A DNA stretch of 59,343 nucleotides. Origin: an uncultured Bacilli bacterium. Lineage in GTDB: Bacteria > Bacillota_I > Bacilli_A > ML615J-28 > CAG-313. Numbering within the stretch: the first letter of the stretch is position 1; each line of letters opens with the position of its first letter. The stretch covers positions 1-59,343 of the forward strand of contig CANQDG010000010.1 in assembly GCA_947591495.1 (NCBI GenBank), given 5' to 3'. The position numbers and the translations under genes were made by a program. Positions 45,162 through 53,976 of this stretch are shown here, piece after piece. The notes beneath the pieces are model-generated. The model ran no database searches. It saw only the letters and a program-made list of their open reading frames with translations, and was not told where the DNA came from.

Positions 45162-46376
45162 ATGGATTTATTAATTGAAAAAAGCCTTGCTAGAGGATCA
45201 GTTAGTGCACCACCTTCCAAAAGTTATACGCATCGTTATTTACTTGCTGCGGCGCTTGCAGATGGAATTACTTATCTTGAAAATGTTGATTTATCAAACG
45301 ATATTATGGAAACTCTTTCATGTATAAAAGTTCTAGGGGCTGAATATGAAATTAAGAATCAGACGATAATAATTAAAGGAAGCAAAAAACGCTCATCTTG
45401 TCCACTCTTTTTTGAACTAGGTGAAAGTGGAAGCAGTTTGCGTTTTTTAATTCCCATCGCGCTTGCTTTAAATAATAAGATTACTATTAAAGCAAGCGAG
45501 CGCTTGATTAAACGGGGAATTGCGGTATATGAAAAGATTTTTCAAGAAGATCATTTTAATTATGAAATTACCGATACCACTATCACAATTGAAGGCGCTC
45601 TAAGAGCGCGTGAATATCAAATATTAGGTAATATTAGTAGTCAGTTTATTACCGGGCTCCTTTATGCATTACCTCTATTAGAAGAAGATTCAAAAATTAT
45701 TGTGACTTCCGAGATTGAAAGTAAAAATTATCTCGATATGACCATTGATGTTCTTCATCAATTTGGAATAGAAATTGAGTGGTCGGATAACCTTTTTTTG
45801 ATAAAAGGTAATCAAAAATATCATCCCGTTAATGCTAAGATTGAAGCTGATTTTTCTAACGCGGCCTTTCTTGATGCTTTTAATCTTATTGGAGGAAAGG
45901 TTGATATTATTAATTTACCTTTTAATTCGTTACAAGGTGATAAAATCTATTTAACTTATTATAAGTTATTACAGTCATCATCTCCGATAATCGATATGGC
46001 TAATTGTGTTGATTTAGGTCCAATCTTAATGAGTCTTGCCGCATGTTTGAATGGCGCAAAATTTATTAATACTAAGCGTTTACGTCTTAAAGAAAGTGAT
46101 CGTATCCTGGCTATTCAAAATGAATTAGCAAAGTTTGGAGCAGTTGTAGATGCTTTAGATAATGAAGTGATTGTTTTTAAAAAACCACTTCATAAACCCC
46201 TAACGGCGATTGATTCTCATAATGATCATCGCATTGCGATGGCAATGACCATTCTTTTAAGTTTATTTGGTGGAACTTTAAAAAAGGCAGAAGCGGTTAA
46301 TAAAAGTTATCCAAGTTTCTTTGAAGTTATTAAAAAATTAGGAATTGAGGTGCATGATGATGTTATCGACAAATAA
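45162..46376 (+). CDS. aroA: 5-enolpyruvylshikimate-3-phosphate synthase
   Basis: 404 residues, slightly short for the family (about 425-440). Motifs: PPSKSYTHRYLLAAALA (PEP/shikimate site), GESGSSLRFLIPIAL, LKESDRILAIQNEL and DSHNDHRIAMAM. In place of the commoner G-N-A-G-T it has GESGSS; glyphosate sensitivity class cannot be judged by eye. It transfers enolpyruvyl to shikimate-3-phosphate. Overlaps the start of tyrA. Confidence 0.95.
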   Translation: MDLLIEKSLARGSVSAPPSKSYTHRYLLAAALADGITYLENVDLSNDIMETLSCIKVLGAEYEIKNQTIIIKGSKKRSSCPLFFELGESGSSLRFLIPIALALNNKITIKASERLIKRGIAVYEKIFQEDHFNYEITDTTITIEGALRAREYQILGNISSQFITGLLYALPLLEEDSKIIVTSEIESKNYLDMTIDVLHQFGIEIEWSDNLFLIKGNQKYHPVNAKIEADFSNAAFLDAFNLIGGKVDIINLPFNSLQGDKIYLTYYKLLQSSSPIIDMANCVDLGPILMSLAACLNGAKFINTKRLRLKESDRILAIQNELAKFGAVVDALDNEVIVFKKPLHKPLTAIDSHNDHRIAMAMTILLSLFGGTLKKAEAVNKSYPSFFEVIKKLGIEVHDDVIDK

Positions 46377-47208
46377 AAAAATCTTAATCGTAGGCTTAGG
46401 TTTAATTGGTGGATCGTATGCGGCCGCCCTAACTGCGAAAGGCTTTGAAGTAGGCGCTATTACCAAAGATGAAGAGTCGATTACATATGCTTTAGCCCAT
46501 AATATTATTAAACATGGGACAACGGTTGTTACCAAGTCATATGTTAATCAATTTGATTTAATTGTCTTTGCGCTATATCCGCATATTTTTGTTGAATGGA
46601 TTAATCAATATGGCCATTTTATTAACAAAAAAGCTCTTGTAACTGATGTAACAGGTGTTAAACAAGCAATCGTTGAACAAATTCAAGATAAACTTGCACC
46701 GGTAGAATTTATTCCAGCTCATCCAATGGCAGGTCGCGAGGTATATGGAGTTTATAATAGTTCGAAAGATTTATTTGTTGGTGCCAATTTAATTATTACC
46801 CCAACAAATAAAAATACCCAAGAAGCAATTGATACGATTAAATCATTAGGTGAACTTTTAGAATTTAAAAATATTGCGATTTTGTCCCCTAAAGAACATG
46901 ATGAAATGATTGGCTTTTTATCGCAACTTACCCATTGTATTGCGATAGCCTTAATGACATGTAAAAAGTCCCATCATTTAGTTGAATATACGGGTGATTC
47001 ATTTCGTGATTTAACAAGAATTGCGAAAATCAATGAAGAAATGTGGACTGAATTATTCTTATTAAATAAAGAAGAACTTTTAGCACAAATGGATTTGTTC
47101 TTGCAATCTTTTACAAAATTACAAAAAGCCATTGCCAGTGATGATGTTTCGACCATTAAGGAAATGATGAAAATTTCGACAATTCGGCGAACTTATTTTG
47201 ATAAATAG
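46360..47208 (+). CDS. tyrA: Prephenate dehydrogenase
   Basis: 282 residues from ATG 46360. Three consecutive ATG codons (46354, 46357, 46360) are in frame; GAGGTG at 46347-46352 is best spaced (7 bases) for the last. NAD-binding GLGLIGGSYAAAL, TDVTGVK, PAHPMAGRE and the C-terminal helical domain with SQLTHCIAIAL are present. There is no fused chorismate mutase and no ACT domain, so it depends on PheA's mutase and may lack tyrosine feedback. It makes 4-hydroxyphenylpyruvate. Confidence 0.93.
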   Translation: MLSTNKKILIVGLGLIGGSYAAALTAKGFEVGAITKDEESITYALAHNIIKHGTTVVTKSYVNQFDLIVFALYPHIFVEWINQYGHFINKKALVTDVTGVKQAIVEQIQDKLAPVEFIPAHPMAGREVYGVYNSSKDLFVGANLIITPTNKNTQEAIDTIKSLGELLEFKNIAILSPKEHDEMIGFLSQLTHCIAIALMTCKKSHHLVEYTGDSFRDLTRIAKINEEMWTELFLLNKEELLAQMDLFLQSFTKLQKAIASDDVSTIKEMMKISTIRRTYFDK

Positions 47209-47219
47209 GATGTGATAAT

Positions 47220-48251
47220 ATGAATATGGATTTTAAAAGAAAATTACCAATACCAGCTGAAATAAAAGAAATGTATCCCGTAAGTAATGAAGGACTTAAC
47301 GCTAAAAAAAACAATGATCTAAAAATCAAAGAAGTTTTTACAGGTCAAAACGATAAATTAATTTTAGTTATTGGTCCTTGTTCAGCTGACCGCGAAGATG
47401 CAGTTCTCGACTATATAACAAGACTTAGAAAAATTCAAGAAGAAGTAGCCGAAAAAATTGTTATTATACCGAGGGTTTATACTAATAAGCCAAGAACGAC
47501 TGGTGAAGGTTATAAAGGAATGCTTCATCAACCTAATCCTAATCAAAAACCTGATATGTTAAAAGGATTAATTGCGATTAGAAAACTTCATATGCGAGTT
47601 TTAAATGAAACGGGTTTTTCTTGCGCTGATGAAATGTTATATCCTGAAAATCATCGGTATTTATCGGATTTATTATCGTATGTCGCTGTTGGTGCACGCT
47701 CAGTTGAAGATCAACAACATCGCCTTACCGCAAGTGGCTTGGATTTACCGGTTGGGATGAAAAATCCTACAAGTGGTGATTTATCTGTTATGATGAACGC
47801 TATTAAAGCTGCTCAAAATCCTCATACTTTCATTTATCGGGGCTGGGAAGTTGAAAGTAAAGGCAATGCGCTTGCCCATGCTATTTTAAGAGGTTATGTC
47901 AACAAACAAGGTCATTCAAATCCTAATTATCATTATGAAGATTTAATTAGTTTGGCCGAAATTTATCATGATGCTAATTTATTAAACCCCGCCATCATTG
48001 TCGATACTAATCATTCTAATTCAGGAAAACAATATTTAGAACAAATTAGAATTGCCAAAGAAGTTTTACATAGCACAAGACATAGTAGTGATGTTTATCA
48101 ATTAGTAAAAGGCTTGATGATTGAATCTTACCTTGAGGATGGCTGCCAAAAATTAGGTGATGGCATCTATGGTAAATCAATTACTGATCCATGTCTTGGC
48201 TGGGAAAAGACGGCTAAATTAATTTATGAAATAGCAGACTTGCGAAAATAA
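47220..48251 (+). CDS. aroG: 3-deoxy-7-phosphoheptulonate synthase, class I (AroFGH type)
   Basis: 343 residues. VIGPCSADREDAV, KPRTTGEGYKGML, ADEMLYPENHRYL, GARSVEDQQHR, MKNPTSGDLSVMMNA and DTNHSNSGKQ match the E. coli AroF/G/H subfamily, rather than the KDO8PS-like form common in Bacillus. It condenses PEP and erythrose-4-phosphate, the committed step, and is usually feedback-inhibited by one aromatic amino acid, which cannot be predicted here. It is the last gene of the aro operon. No clear terminator follows before the next gene. Confidence 0.95.
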   Translation: MNMDFKRKLPIPAEIKEMYPVSNEGLNAKKNNDLKIKEVFTGQNDKLILVIGPCSADREDAVLDYITRLRKIQEEVAEKIVIIPRVYTNKPRTTGEGYKGMLHQPNPNQKPDMLKGLIAIRKLHMRVLNETGFSCADEMLYPENHRYLSDLLSYVAVGARSVEDQQHRLTASGLDLPVGMKNPTSGDLSVMMNAIKAAQNPHTFIYRGWEVESKGNALAHAILRGYVNKQGHSNPNYHYEDLISLAEIYHDANLLNPAIIVDTNHSNSGKQYLEQIRIAKEVLHSTRHSSDVYQLVKGLMIESYLEDGCQKLGDGIYGKSITDPCLGWEKTAKLIYEIADLRK

Positions 48252-48260
48252 TTAACTTTA

Positions 48261-48303
48261 GTCACCTTTTTGGGTATTTGTCATATACTATAACTGAGGT
48301 GAC
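48261..48303 (+). promoter_or_regulatory. Hairpin covering the RBS of the SpoVIF-like gene
   Basis: GTCACCT (48261-48267) is the exact complement of AGGTGAC (48297-48303), which is the Shine-Dalgarno of the gene starting at 48308. The loop is 29 bases. Seven pairs are enough to compete with the ribosome but not decisive alone. Confidence 0.45.
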
Positions 48304-48307
48304 GATA

Positions 48308-48547
48308 ATGAATTTAAATAAAATTATGAATTTTATAGCTGAAAATAATATTCAGCCTGATGCTGTGTTCGCATTAGTTGAAAAGGTGCGATATATGGAT
48401 TTAAATAATGAAGAAAGTATTAGGCAAGTTATTAAGGAGGTTTCGAAGATCGCGGGAAAGACACTTGACAAAGCCGAAGAAAACAAATTAGTACGTGATA
48501 TTTTAGCTAATGGGGTTAATGAAAGCATTTTCGATGCCATAAAATAA
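48308..48547 (+). CDS. SpoVIF-like small protein
   Basis: 79 residues from ATG 48308, chosen for GAGGTGAC just upstream; the earlier in-frame TTG at 48278 has no RBS. The pattern (INxxAVFxLVEKV..MDLNNEESIRQVIKEVSKIAGK, then ..KAEENKLVRDIL) agrees with the stage VI sporulation protein F (YjcC) family as I remember it: all-helical, about 80-90 residues. In Bacillus that protein acts in spore-coat assembly. Nothing else in the window is sporulation-specific, so it may have another role here. Family call by eye only. Confidence 0.6.
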   Translation: MNLNKIMNFIAENNIQPDAVFALVEKVRYMDLNNEESIRQVIKEVSKIAGKTLDKAEENKLVRDILANGVNESIFDAIK

Positions 48548-48564
48548 ATATTTTCTTAAATAAA

Positions 48565-48607
48565 TGCTATAATAAAGTTATTAATTAATTGTAAAATTTT
48601 TACAATT
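48565..48607 (+). promoter_or_regulatory. tldD promoter (TGCTATAAT) and following dyad
   Basis: An extended -10, TGC then TATAAT at 48568-48573, has no clear -35. About 15 bases downstream is a near-perfect dyad: 48587-48596 complements 48598-48607 around one central base, within the expected leader. Its short loop makes a protein-binding site as likely as an RNA hairpin. Confidence 0.5.
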
Positions 48608-48639
48608 TTTAAGTAGCTAGAAAATTGGAGGTAAAAATA

Positions 48640-50055
48640 ATGAGTGTAAAACATGTCGAAGTTTTTGGCATTAATGAAAAAGTTGCCAAAGAAATTTTAA
48701 GCACTGCCCTTGCAACCGGTGGTGAATTCGCGGAAGTTTATATGGAAAATCAAACTTCCGAATCATTGCAAATGCGTTCAGGTAAACTTGCAAGTGCTAA
48801 TGTTTCCAAAGTTAAAGGTGCAGCGCTTCGTATTATTAAAGATGATACAGAGGTGAATTGTTCAATTACCGAATATACACCAGAAAATTTGTTGCAAGCC
48901 GCTAAAAATCTTGCGACGAGTTTTGATGGTAGATGTAGCACCGAATTAAAACCTTTTGTTGAAAAAGATGTCGAATTAGTCGTTAATCCGCAAAAAATTA
49001 GAGGTAACGATAATAGCCAAGAATTACAACTACTTACCGATACATCGGTTGCAGCTATGTCATATAGTGAAGAAGTAGTGCAAGTTATTGCTAATCTTAC
49101 AAAGCAAGAAAAAAAGATTTTCGTTTTTGCAAGTGATGGCACGTGGCAAACCGATCATCGTTGCAATATGCGCCTTTCTTGTCAAGTTGTAGCAAGCGAT
49201 GGTCAAGATATGCAATCAGCTAATAACTCTTTTGGTCGCAATCAAGGTATGGAAATGTTTGAAGGTTTTGATCCAAAACAATTTGGCCATGATATTGCCA
49301 AAGATGCCGTTGAAATGCTTCATGCTGACCAAATTCAAGGTGGCGAAATGCCGGTTGTTATTCATAATGGTTTTGGTGGAGTTATTCTTCATGAGGCTTG
49401 TGTGCATGGACTTGAAGCAACCTCAGTTGCAAAAGGTATGTCGGTTTTTTGTGGTAAATTAGGCACAAAAGTTGCAAGTGATATAGTTAATGCTGTTGAT
49501 GATGGCACTAATCTTAACGCTTGGGGATCAATTAATGTTGATGACGAAGGAACACCATCACAATGTAACGTTCTAATTGAAAATGGTATTTTGAAATCTT
49601 ATTTAGTTGATAAGAAAAATGCTAAAAAAATGAATCATCCGATTACTGGTTCATCTAGAAGAGAATCTTACAAATATCAAACAACCTCACGAATGACTAA
49701 TACATATTTCTTAAATGGTCACTCAACTTTTGATGAAATTATCAAAAATACTAAAAAGGGCTTGTTTGCTAAAAAAATGGGTGGTGGATCAGTTAATCCA
49801 GCAACTGGTGAGTTTAATTTCGCTGTTGATGTTGCATATTTAATCGAAGATGGTAAAATTACCAAACCAGTTAAAGGCGCCACTTTAGTTGGTTCAGGTA
49901 AAGATGTCTTATTAAAAATTGATATGATTGCGGACAACTTAGCATGTGGTTATGGGGTATGTGGTTCAGCAAGTGGATCAGTTCCTACCATTGTTGGCCA
50001 ACCAACTATTAGAGTTTCAAGTATGACAGTAGGTGGTAAAGGAGGTAACGAATAA
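48640..50055 (+). CDS. tldD: TldD metallopeptidase
   Basis: 471 residues from ATG 48640 (GGAGGT 48627-48632 upstream; the in-frame TTG at 48625 overlaps the RBS region). The zinc motif HExxxH is present as HEACVH, with His251, Glu252 and His256; most relatives have Gly where Val255 stands. GLEATSVAKGMSVF and the C-terminal GGKGGNE are typical. TldD and TldE form a heteromeric peptidase known to process modified peptides such as microcin B17 and to degrade CcdA. In this organism it may finish degradation of imported or modified peptides. The stop overlaps tldE as TAATG. Confidence 0.93.
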   Translation: MSVKHVEVFGINEKVAKEILSTALATGGEFAEVYMENQTSESLQMRSGKLASANVSKVKGAALRIIKDDTEVNCSITEYTPENLLQAAKNLATSFDGRCSTELKPFVEKDVELVVNPQKIRGNDNSQELQLLTDTSVAAMSYSEEVVQVIANLTKQEKKIFVFASDGTWQTDHRCNMRLSCQVVASDGQDMQSANNSFGRNQGMEMFEGFDPKQFGHDIAKDAVEMLHADQIQGGEMPVVIHNGFGGVILHEACVHGLEATSVAKGMSVFCGKLGTKVASDIVNAVDDGTNLNAWGSINVDDEGTPSQCNVLIENGILKSYLVDKKNAKKMNHPITGSSRRESYKYQTTSRMTNTYFLNGHSTFDEIIKNTKKGLFAKKMGGGSVNPATGEFNFAVDVAYLIEDGKITKPVKGATLVGSGKDVLLKIDMIADNLACGYGVCGSASGSVPTIVGQPTIRVSSMTVGGKGGNE

Positions 50056-51386
50056 TGACTTTTAAACAAATTATTGCTCGTGGTTTAGAGTTAGGGCTTG
50101 AAGCCGTTGAAATTTATGCAACTACTTCAGAAAGTAATACTTTAAAACTTGATGAAGGAAAACTTGAGTCTTACAACATTCAAAATATTTTTGGTGTATC
50201 AATTCGGGGGCTTCTAAATGGCAAAATGGGATATGTTTACACTGAAACTTTAGATGAAGAAGCCATTGAACAAGTTTTAAAACAATTAGTTGAAAATGTT
50301 AAATTAATTAATGCAACCGAAGAAGAATTTATTTTTGCGGGTGGGGCAACTTATCAAGATGTTCCTGCCATCAAAGCTGATTATAAAAATCATTCAACTT
50401 CCGAAAAAATCGCCTTATTAAAAGAACTTGAAACTTCAACGAAAGCAGTTAGCGACAAAATTGTTAAAATTGGTTATTGTCAATATAGTGAAAATTTAGA
50501 AAAAGTTGAAATTATAAATTCTAAAGGCTTAGACTTAATGCGTGAATTCTCTTATATGAGTGCCTTTGTTGGGGCTGTTGCGGCCGAAAATGATCAAACA
50601 GTTCTTGGAATTAGCGGTGATATTAATACGGAATTTGACAAAATTGAAAAAGAACGAATTGTTCAAGAAGCATCATCTAATGCTTTAGATCAATTAGGTG
50701 CAACTTTTGTTAAAAGTGGTAAATATCCCGTTGTTCTAAAAAGAGATGTTGCAACTGATTTATTAAGTGCTTTCTCATCGGTTTTTTCAGGTGATGCAGC
50801 CCTTCGAAAAATGACGAGTTTAACTGATAAAGTTGGTCAAAAAATTATGGGTGACAATATTACTATTGTTGATGATCCATTTTATCAAGATGCTTTAGTT
50901 AAATCACCATTTGATGATGAAGGTGTTCCTTGCCTTACTAAAACAGTAGTTGAAAAAGGTGTATTTAAAGGTTTATTACATAATTTAAAAACAGCTAATT
51001 ACTTTAAAACAACCTCAACTGGTAACGGTTTTAGAATGGGTGCTAATGGTGCTGTAACAACAATGCCTACTAATTTATATATTAAGGAAGGCACCTTTAC
51101 TAAAGATGAAATGATAAGTAGTGTTGAAGATGGTATTTATATAACCGAAATTAGTGGTCTACATGCCGGACTTAATCCAATATCAGGTGATTTTAATGTT
51201 CAATCAAGTGGCTTTTTAATTAAAAATGGTAAGCTTGATCAACCAATTACTTTATTTGTTACATCCGGTAATTTCTATGAATTAATGAATAATGTTGAAA
51301 TGATTGGTAATGACATTGAAAAGCGGTTTATCAATACGGCTTCACCAACCCTTAAAATTAAGAGTCTTGCAATATCAGGAAAATAA
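50055..51386 (+). CDS. tldE: TldE/PmbA, partner of TldD
   Basis: 443 residues, homologous to TldD in overall fold but without the HExxxH zinc motif, as expected for the non-catalytic partner. Motifs include the N-terminal EIYATTSESNTLKLDEGKLE and, near the C terminus, GLHAGLNPISGDFNVQSSGF. It starts after GGAGGT inside the end of tldD. A terminator follows. Confidence 0.93.
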   Translation: MTFKQIIARGLELGLEAVEIYATTSESNTLKLDEGKLESYNIQNIFGVSIRGLLNGKMGYVYTETLDEEAIEQVLKQLVENVKLINATEEEFIFAGGATYQDVPAIKADYKNHSTSEKIALLKELETSTKAVSDKIVKIGYCQYSENLEKVEIINSKGLDLMREFSYMSAFVGAVAAENDQTVLGISGDINTEFDKIEKERIVQEASSNALDQLGATFVKSGKYPVVLKRDVATDLLSAFSSVFSGDAALRKMTSLTDKVGQKIMGDNITIVDDPFYQDALVKSPFDDEGVPCLTKTVVEKGVFKGLLHNLKTANYFKTTSTGNGFRMGANGAVTTMPTNLYIKEGTFTKDEMISSVEDGIYITEISGLHAGLNPISGDFNVQSSGFLIKNGKLDQPITLFVTSGNFYELMNNVEMIGNDIEKRFINTASPTLKIKSLAISGK

Positions 51387-51395
51387 AGTTATTAA

Positions 51396-51425
51396 AAAAG
51401 CGGAAAAGTAAAATCCGCTTTTTTT
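51396..51425 (+). terminator. Terminator of tldD-tldE
   Basis: A 9-bp stem (51396-51404 with 51414-51422) with a 9-base A-rich loop is followed by a T run. Confidence 0.85.
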
Positions 51426-51527
51426 GGCCTCTGTAAGAAGATGAAAAGTTTTTTAGCTTGATAATTGGTTTTCGTTTGCTAAAATATGCGGTTATTGTTT
51501 AGTAAATCAATAGTAAATTTTTCATAA

Positions 51528-51539
51528 TTATGGTATAAT
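51528..51539 (+). promoter_or_regulatory. Extended -10 promoter of proS
   Basis: TTATGGTATAAT ends 22 bases before the proS start; the leader is too short for a T-box. The -35 region (TAGTAA, 51511-51516) is weak. Confidence 0.72.
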
Positions 51540-51561
51540 TATTTAGCGGAGGTAACGCAAA

Positions 51562-53271
51562 ATGAAAGCAAGTAAAATGCTAATAGCAACCCTTAAAGAA
51601 GCTCCAAATGAAGCAATTATCGCAAGTCATATCCTATTAATAAGAGCTGGTATGATTAGAAAACTAGTGGCAGGTGTTTATAATTATTTACCACTAGGCT
51701 TGCGGACCTTAAGAAAAATTGAAAATATTATTCGTGAAGAAATGGATCAAGCAGGCTCACTTGAAATTTTATCTAGTGCCATTCAACCTAAAGAATTATG
51801 GGAAGAATCAGGACGCTGGCAAAAATATGGTCCTGAATTGATGCGCTTTAAAGATCGTCACGATCGGGAATTCTGTTTAGGTCCAACCCATGAAGAAATA
51901 TTTACTAACCTTGTTCGTAATGAAATAAAATCTAGGAAAAACTTGCCGATTAATTTATATCAAATTCAAACAAAATATCGTGATGAATTACGCCCTCGCT
52001 TTGGTTTAATGCGTGGTCGTGAGTTTATTATGAAAGATGCTTATTCCTTTGATTTAACTTATGATGGCCTTGATGCCTCATATGATTTAATGTATAAAAC
52101 TTATCAAAGAATTTTTGACCGGCTACATTTAAATTATCAAGTAGTTTTAGCCGATACTGGTGCTATTGGTGGAAGTGGATCACACCAATTTATGGCCCTT
52201 TCTGATGTTGGCGAAAGTGATATAATTTATTGTGATCAATGTGGTTACGCTGCCGATGTAGAAAAAGCCACCGCCCTTTTAGAAAAGCCTTCAACAACTG
52301 ATAATTTAAAACCTATACAAGAAGTCTATACACCTAATCAAAAGTCAATTGAAGAAGTGAGTGCTTTCTTAAAAGTTGACAAAAAGCAAATTGTTAAATC
52401 TCTTGTTTATAAAAATCTTACAAATAATCAATTTGTGATGGTTTTAATCAGAGGTGATCGGGAAGTTAACGAAATAAAACTAATCAATCATTTGCAAATT
52501 GCCGAGCACGAACTTGCCCTTGCAAGTTATGAAGATATTCTTAACTTAAATTCGGTTGAAGGTTTTGTTGGACCAGTTAATCTAGCTATTACAATTTTAG
52601 TTGATGAAGAAGTTACCACAATGACTAATTTTGTAACTGGTAGTAATCATCAAGATTATCACCTATTGAATGTTAATTTTAAACGCGATTTTGATGGTGA
52701 AGTTTTAGATTTACGTAAGGCTGCCGTAAATGATTTATGTCCTTGTTGTGGTAAACCTTTAAAAATTGAACGGGGAATTGAAATCGGCCAAATCTTTAAA
52801 CTTGGTACTAAATATTCTGAACCACTAAAGTGCACTTATCAAGATGAAAATGGTCAAACTAAACCGATGATTATGGGTTGTTATGGAATAGGTGTAACAA
52901 GAACAATGTCAAGCATTATCGAACAAAACCATGACGAAAACGGAATTATTTGGCCAATTAATGTTGCACCATATCATGTTGTGATTGTGCCAATTAATTA
53001 TGATGATCCGGCTATTAAAGAAGGAAGCGATTATTTGTATGATAAATTATGCGCTGAACATCTTGAGGTAATTTTAGATGATCGTGATGCTAAAGCCGGC
53101 TTCAAATTTAAAGACTGGGAATTAATCGGTATTCCTTTTATAATTACTGTTGGTAGAAGAGCAAGTGAAAAAATTTGTGAATTTAAAGTTCGTAAAACCT
53201 TAGAAAAAACCGAATTAAGTTTTGATGAGGCAATTAACGAAGTTAAGAATCAAGTTCTTAAAGCTAAATAA
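51562..53271 (+). CDS. proS: Prolyl-tRNA synthetase (bacterial type)
   Basis: 569 residues, class II synthetase. LGPTHEEIFTNL and the motif-2 segment YRDELRPRFGLMRGREFIMKDAYSFD (quoted in two overlapping parts: YRDELRPRFGLMRGR, REFIMKDAYSFD) are clear. The YbaK-like editing insertion lies at about 230-400. GCYGIGVTRTMS belongs to motif 3, and an anticodon-binding domain ends the protein. It charges tRNA-Pro and edits Ala-tRNA-Pro. GGAGGT precedes the start. Confidence 0.96.
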   Translation: MKASKMLIATLKEAPNEAIIASHILLIRAGMIRKLVAGVYNYLPLGLRTLRKIENIIREEMDQAGSLEILSSAIQPKELWEESGRWQKYGPELMRFKDRHDREFCLGPTHEEIFTNLVRNEIKSRKNLPINLYQIQTKYRDELRPRFGLMRGREFIMKDAYSFDLTYDGLDASYDLMYKTYQRIFDRLHLNYQVVLADTGAIGGSGSHQFMALSDVGESDIIYCDQCGYAADVEKATALLEKPSTTDNLKPIQEVYTPNQKSIEEVSAFLKVDKKQIVKSLVYKNLTNNQFVMVLIRGDREVNEIKLINHLQIAEHELALASYEDILNLNSVEGFVGPVNLAITILVDEEVTTMTNFVTGSNHQDYHLLNVNFKRDFDGEVLDLRKAAVNDLCPCCGKPLKIERGIEIGQIFKLGTKYSEPLKCTYQDENGQTKPMIMGCYGIGVTRTMSSIIEQNHDENGIIWPINVAPYHVVIVPINYDDPAIKEGSDYLYDKLCAEHLEVILDDRDAKAGFKFKDWELIGIPFIITVGRRASEKICEFKVRKTLEKTELSFDEAINEVKNQVLKAK

Positions 53272-53302
53272 AAAATAGTCAAGGTAAGTCCTTGGCTATT
53301 TT
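53272..53302. terminator. Terminator shared by proS and the convergent minus-strand gene
   Basis: A 13-bp stem (53272-53284 with 53290-53302, one G-T pair) with a TAAGT loop. T runs border it better in the minus direction; the minus-strand gene's last codons lie in its right arm. Confidence 0.75.
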
Positions 53303-53802
53303 AATGAACTGAATTTATCAGGTGTAATAATCTTCGATCCATAGATATCGGTTTTTTCATCAACGATAATCATTTCTGATTCATTAATGTATTTAACAAT
53401 CCGTTTAGGATTAGGATAAACAATCACAATTTTTTGAATATCATTAGGAAAAGTTGTACTTTGAAAAGGTACAATCTTTTTTAATATTTGGCGCTTCGTA
53501 AAAGCACTGTTAGGTGTTTTTTTAATACCATAACGAAGTTCCCAAGTTGTTTTATTGTTAATTTGAAGTTCTGCATGGCGCTTTATAATTAAAATTTTGA
53601 GATAGTAATGGAAACTTGCAGTTTTTAAATCAATGTCATATTTGGCACTTTTAATGCGCTTAAGTTCATAAGGAAGACATCGCTTTTCAAGATGTTTTTT
53701 TAATAATTTAGTAATTTTTTTAAAATATATTAAAGGCAAAAGCAATTTGAAAATTAACCAAATAACAATTATAAAAGCCAAAATAAAGCAAACAATAATC
53801 AT
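53296..53802 (-). CDS. Small membrane-anchored protein (unknown)
   Basis: 168 residues, with AAGGTGATG just upstream of the ATG. An N-terminal membrane segment (about 2-27) is followed by a strongly basic soluble domain, residues 35-168, with a hydrophobic core stretch IQKIVIVYPNPKRIVKYIN and then KTDIYGSKII near the C terminus. I do not recognise the family. It is the only minus-strand gene in the right half and converges on proS. Its layout (one helix plus a basic alpha/beta domain) would suit a membrane-tethered nucleic-acid-binding or nuclease-like protein, but there is no motif to prove that. Confidence 0.65.
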   Translation of the reverse strand: MIIVCFILAFIIVIWLIFKLLLPLIYFKKITKLLKKHLEKRCLPYELKRIKSAKYDIDLKTASFHYYLKILIIKRHAELQINNKTTWELRYGIKKTPNSAFTKRQILKKIVPFQSTTFPNDIQKIVIVYPNPKRIVKYINESEMIIVDEKTDIYGSKIITPDKFSSLK

Positions 53803-53882
53803 ATCATCACCTTGTTAAATGTTAGCATAAATTATAAAGTTTTGCAACCAATTAAGCGTTTAAAATTTTTTAAACTTTTTAT

Positions 53883-53911
53883 TTGACGACATTTTTTTTT
53901 TGTAATATAAT
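53883..53911 (+). promoter_or_regulatory. Promoter of nrdD-nrdG
   Basis: TTGACG (53883-53888), a 17-base spacer and TATAAT (53906-53911). No obvious NrdR-box pair was seen around it. Confidence 0.83.
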
Positions 53912-53976
53912 TTTTCTACATTTTGCAAAAAAAGACAAATTTTTTTGCGTATTATTTTTTTAGGAGGTGTTTTATA

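Noticed and set aside
48750-49142. 130-codon open frame on the minus strand opposite tldD
   Set aside because: No RBS, no recognisable protein, and it lies wholly opposite a well-conserved gene; such antisense frames also occur opposite parC, aroC and the surface proteins.
51426-51561. T-box leader before proS
   Set aside because: The -10 box lies only 22 bases before the start codon, leaving no room for a T-box in the transcript.
53803-53976. NrdR boxes before nrdD
   Set aside because: The region is A+T-rich but no convincing pair of spaced palindromic boxes was found.
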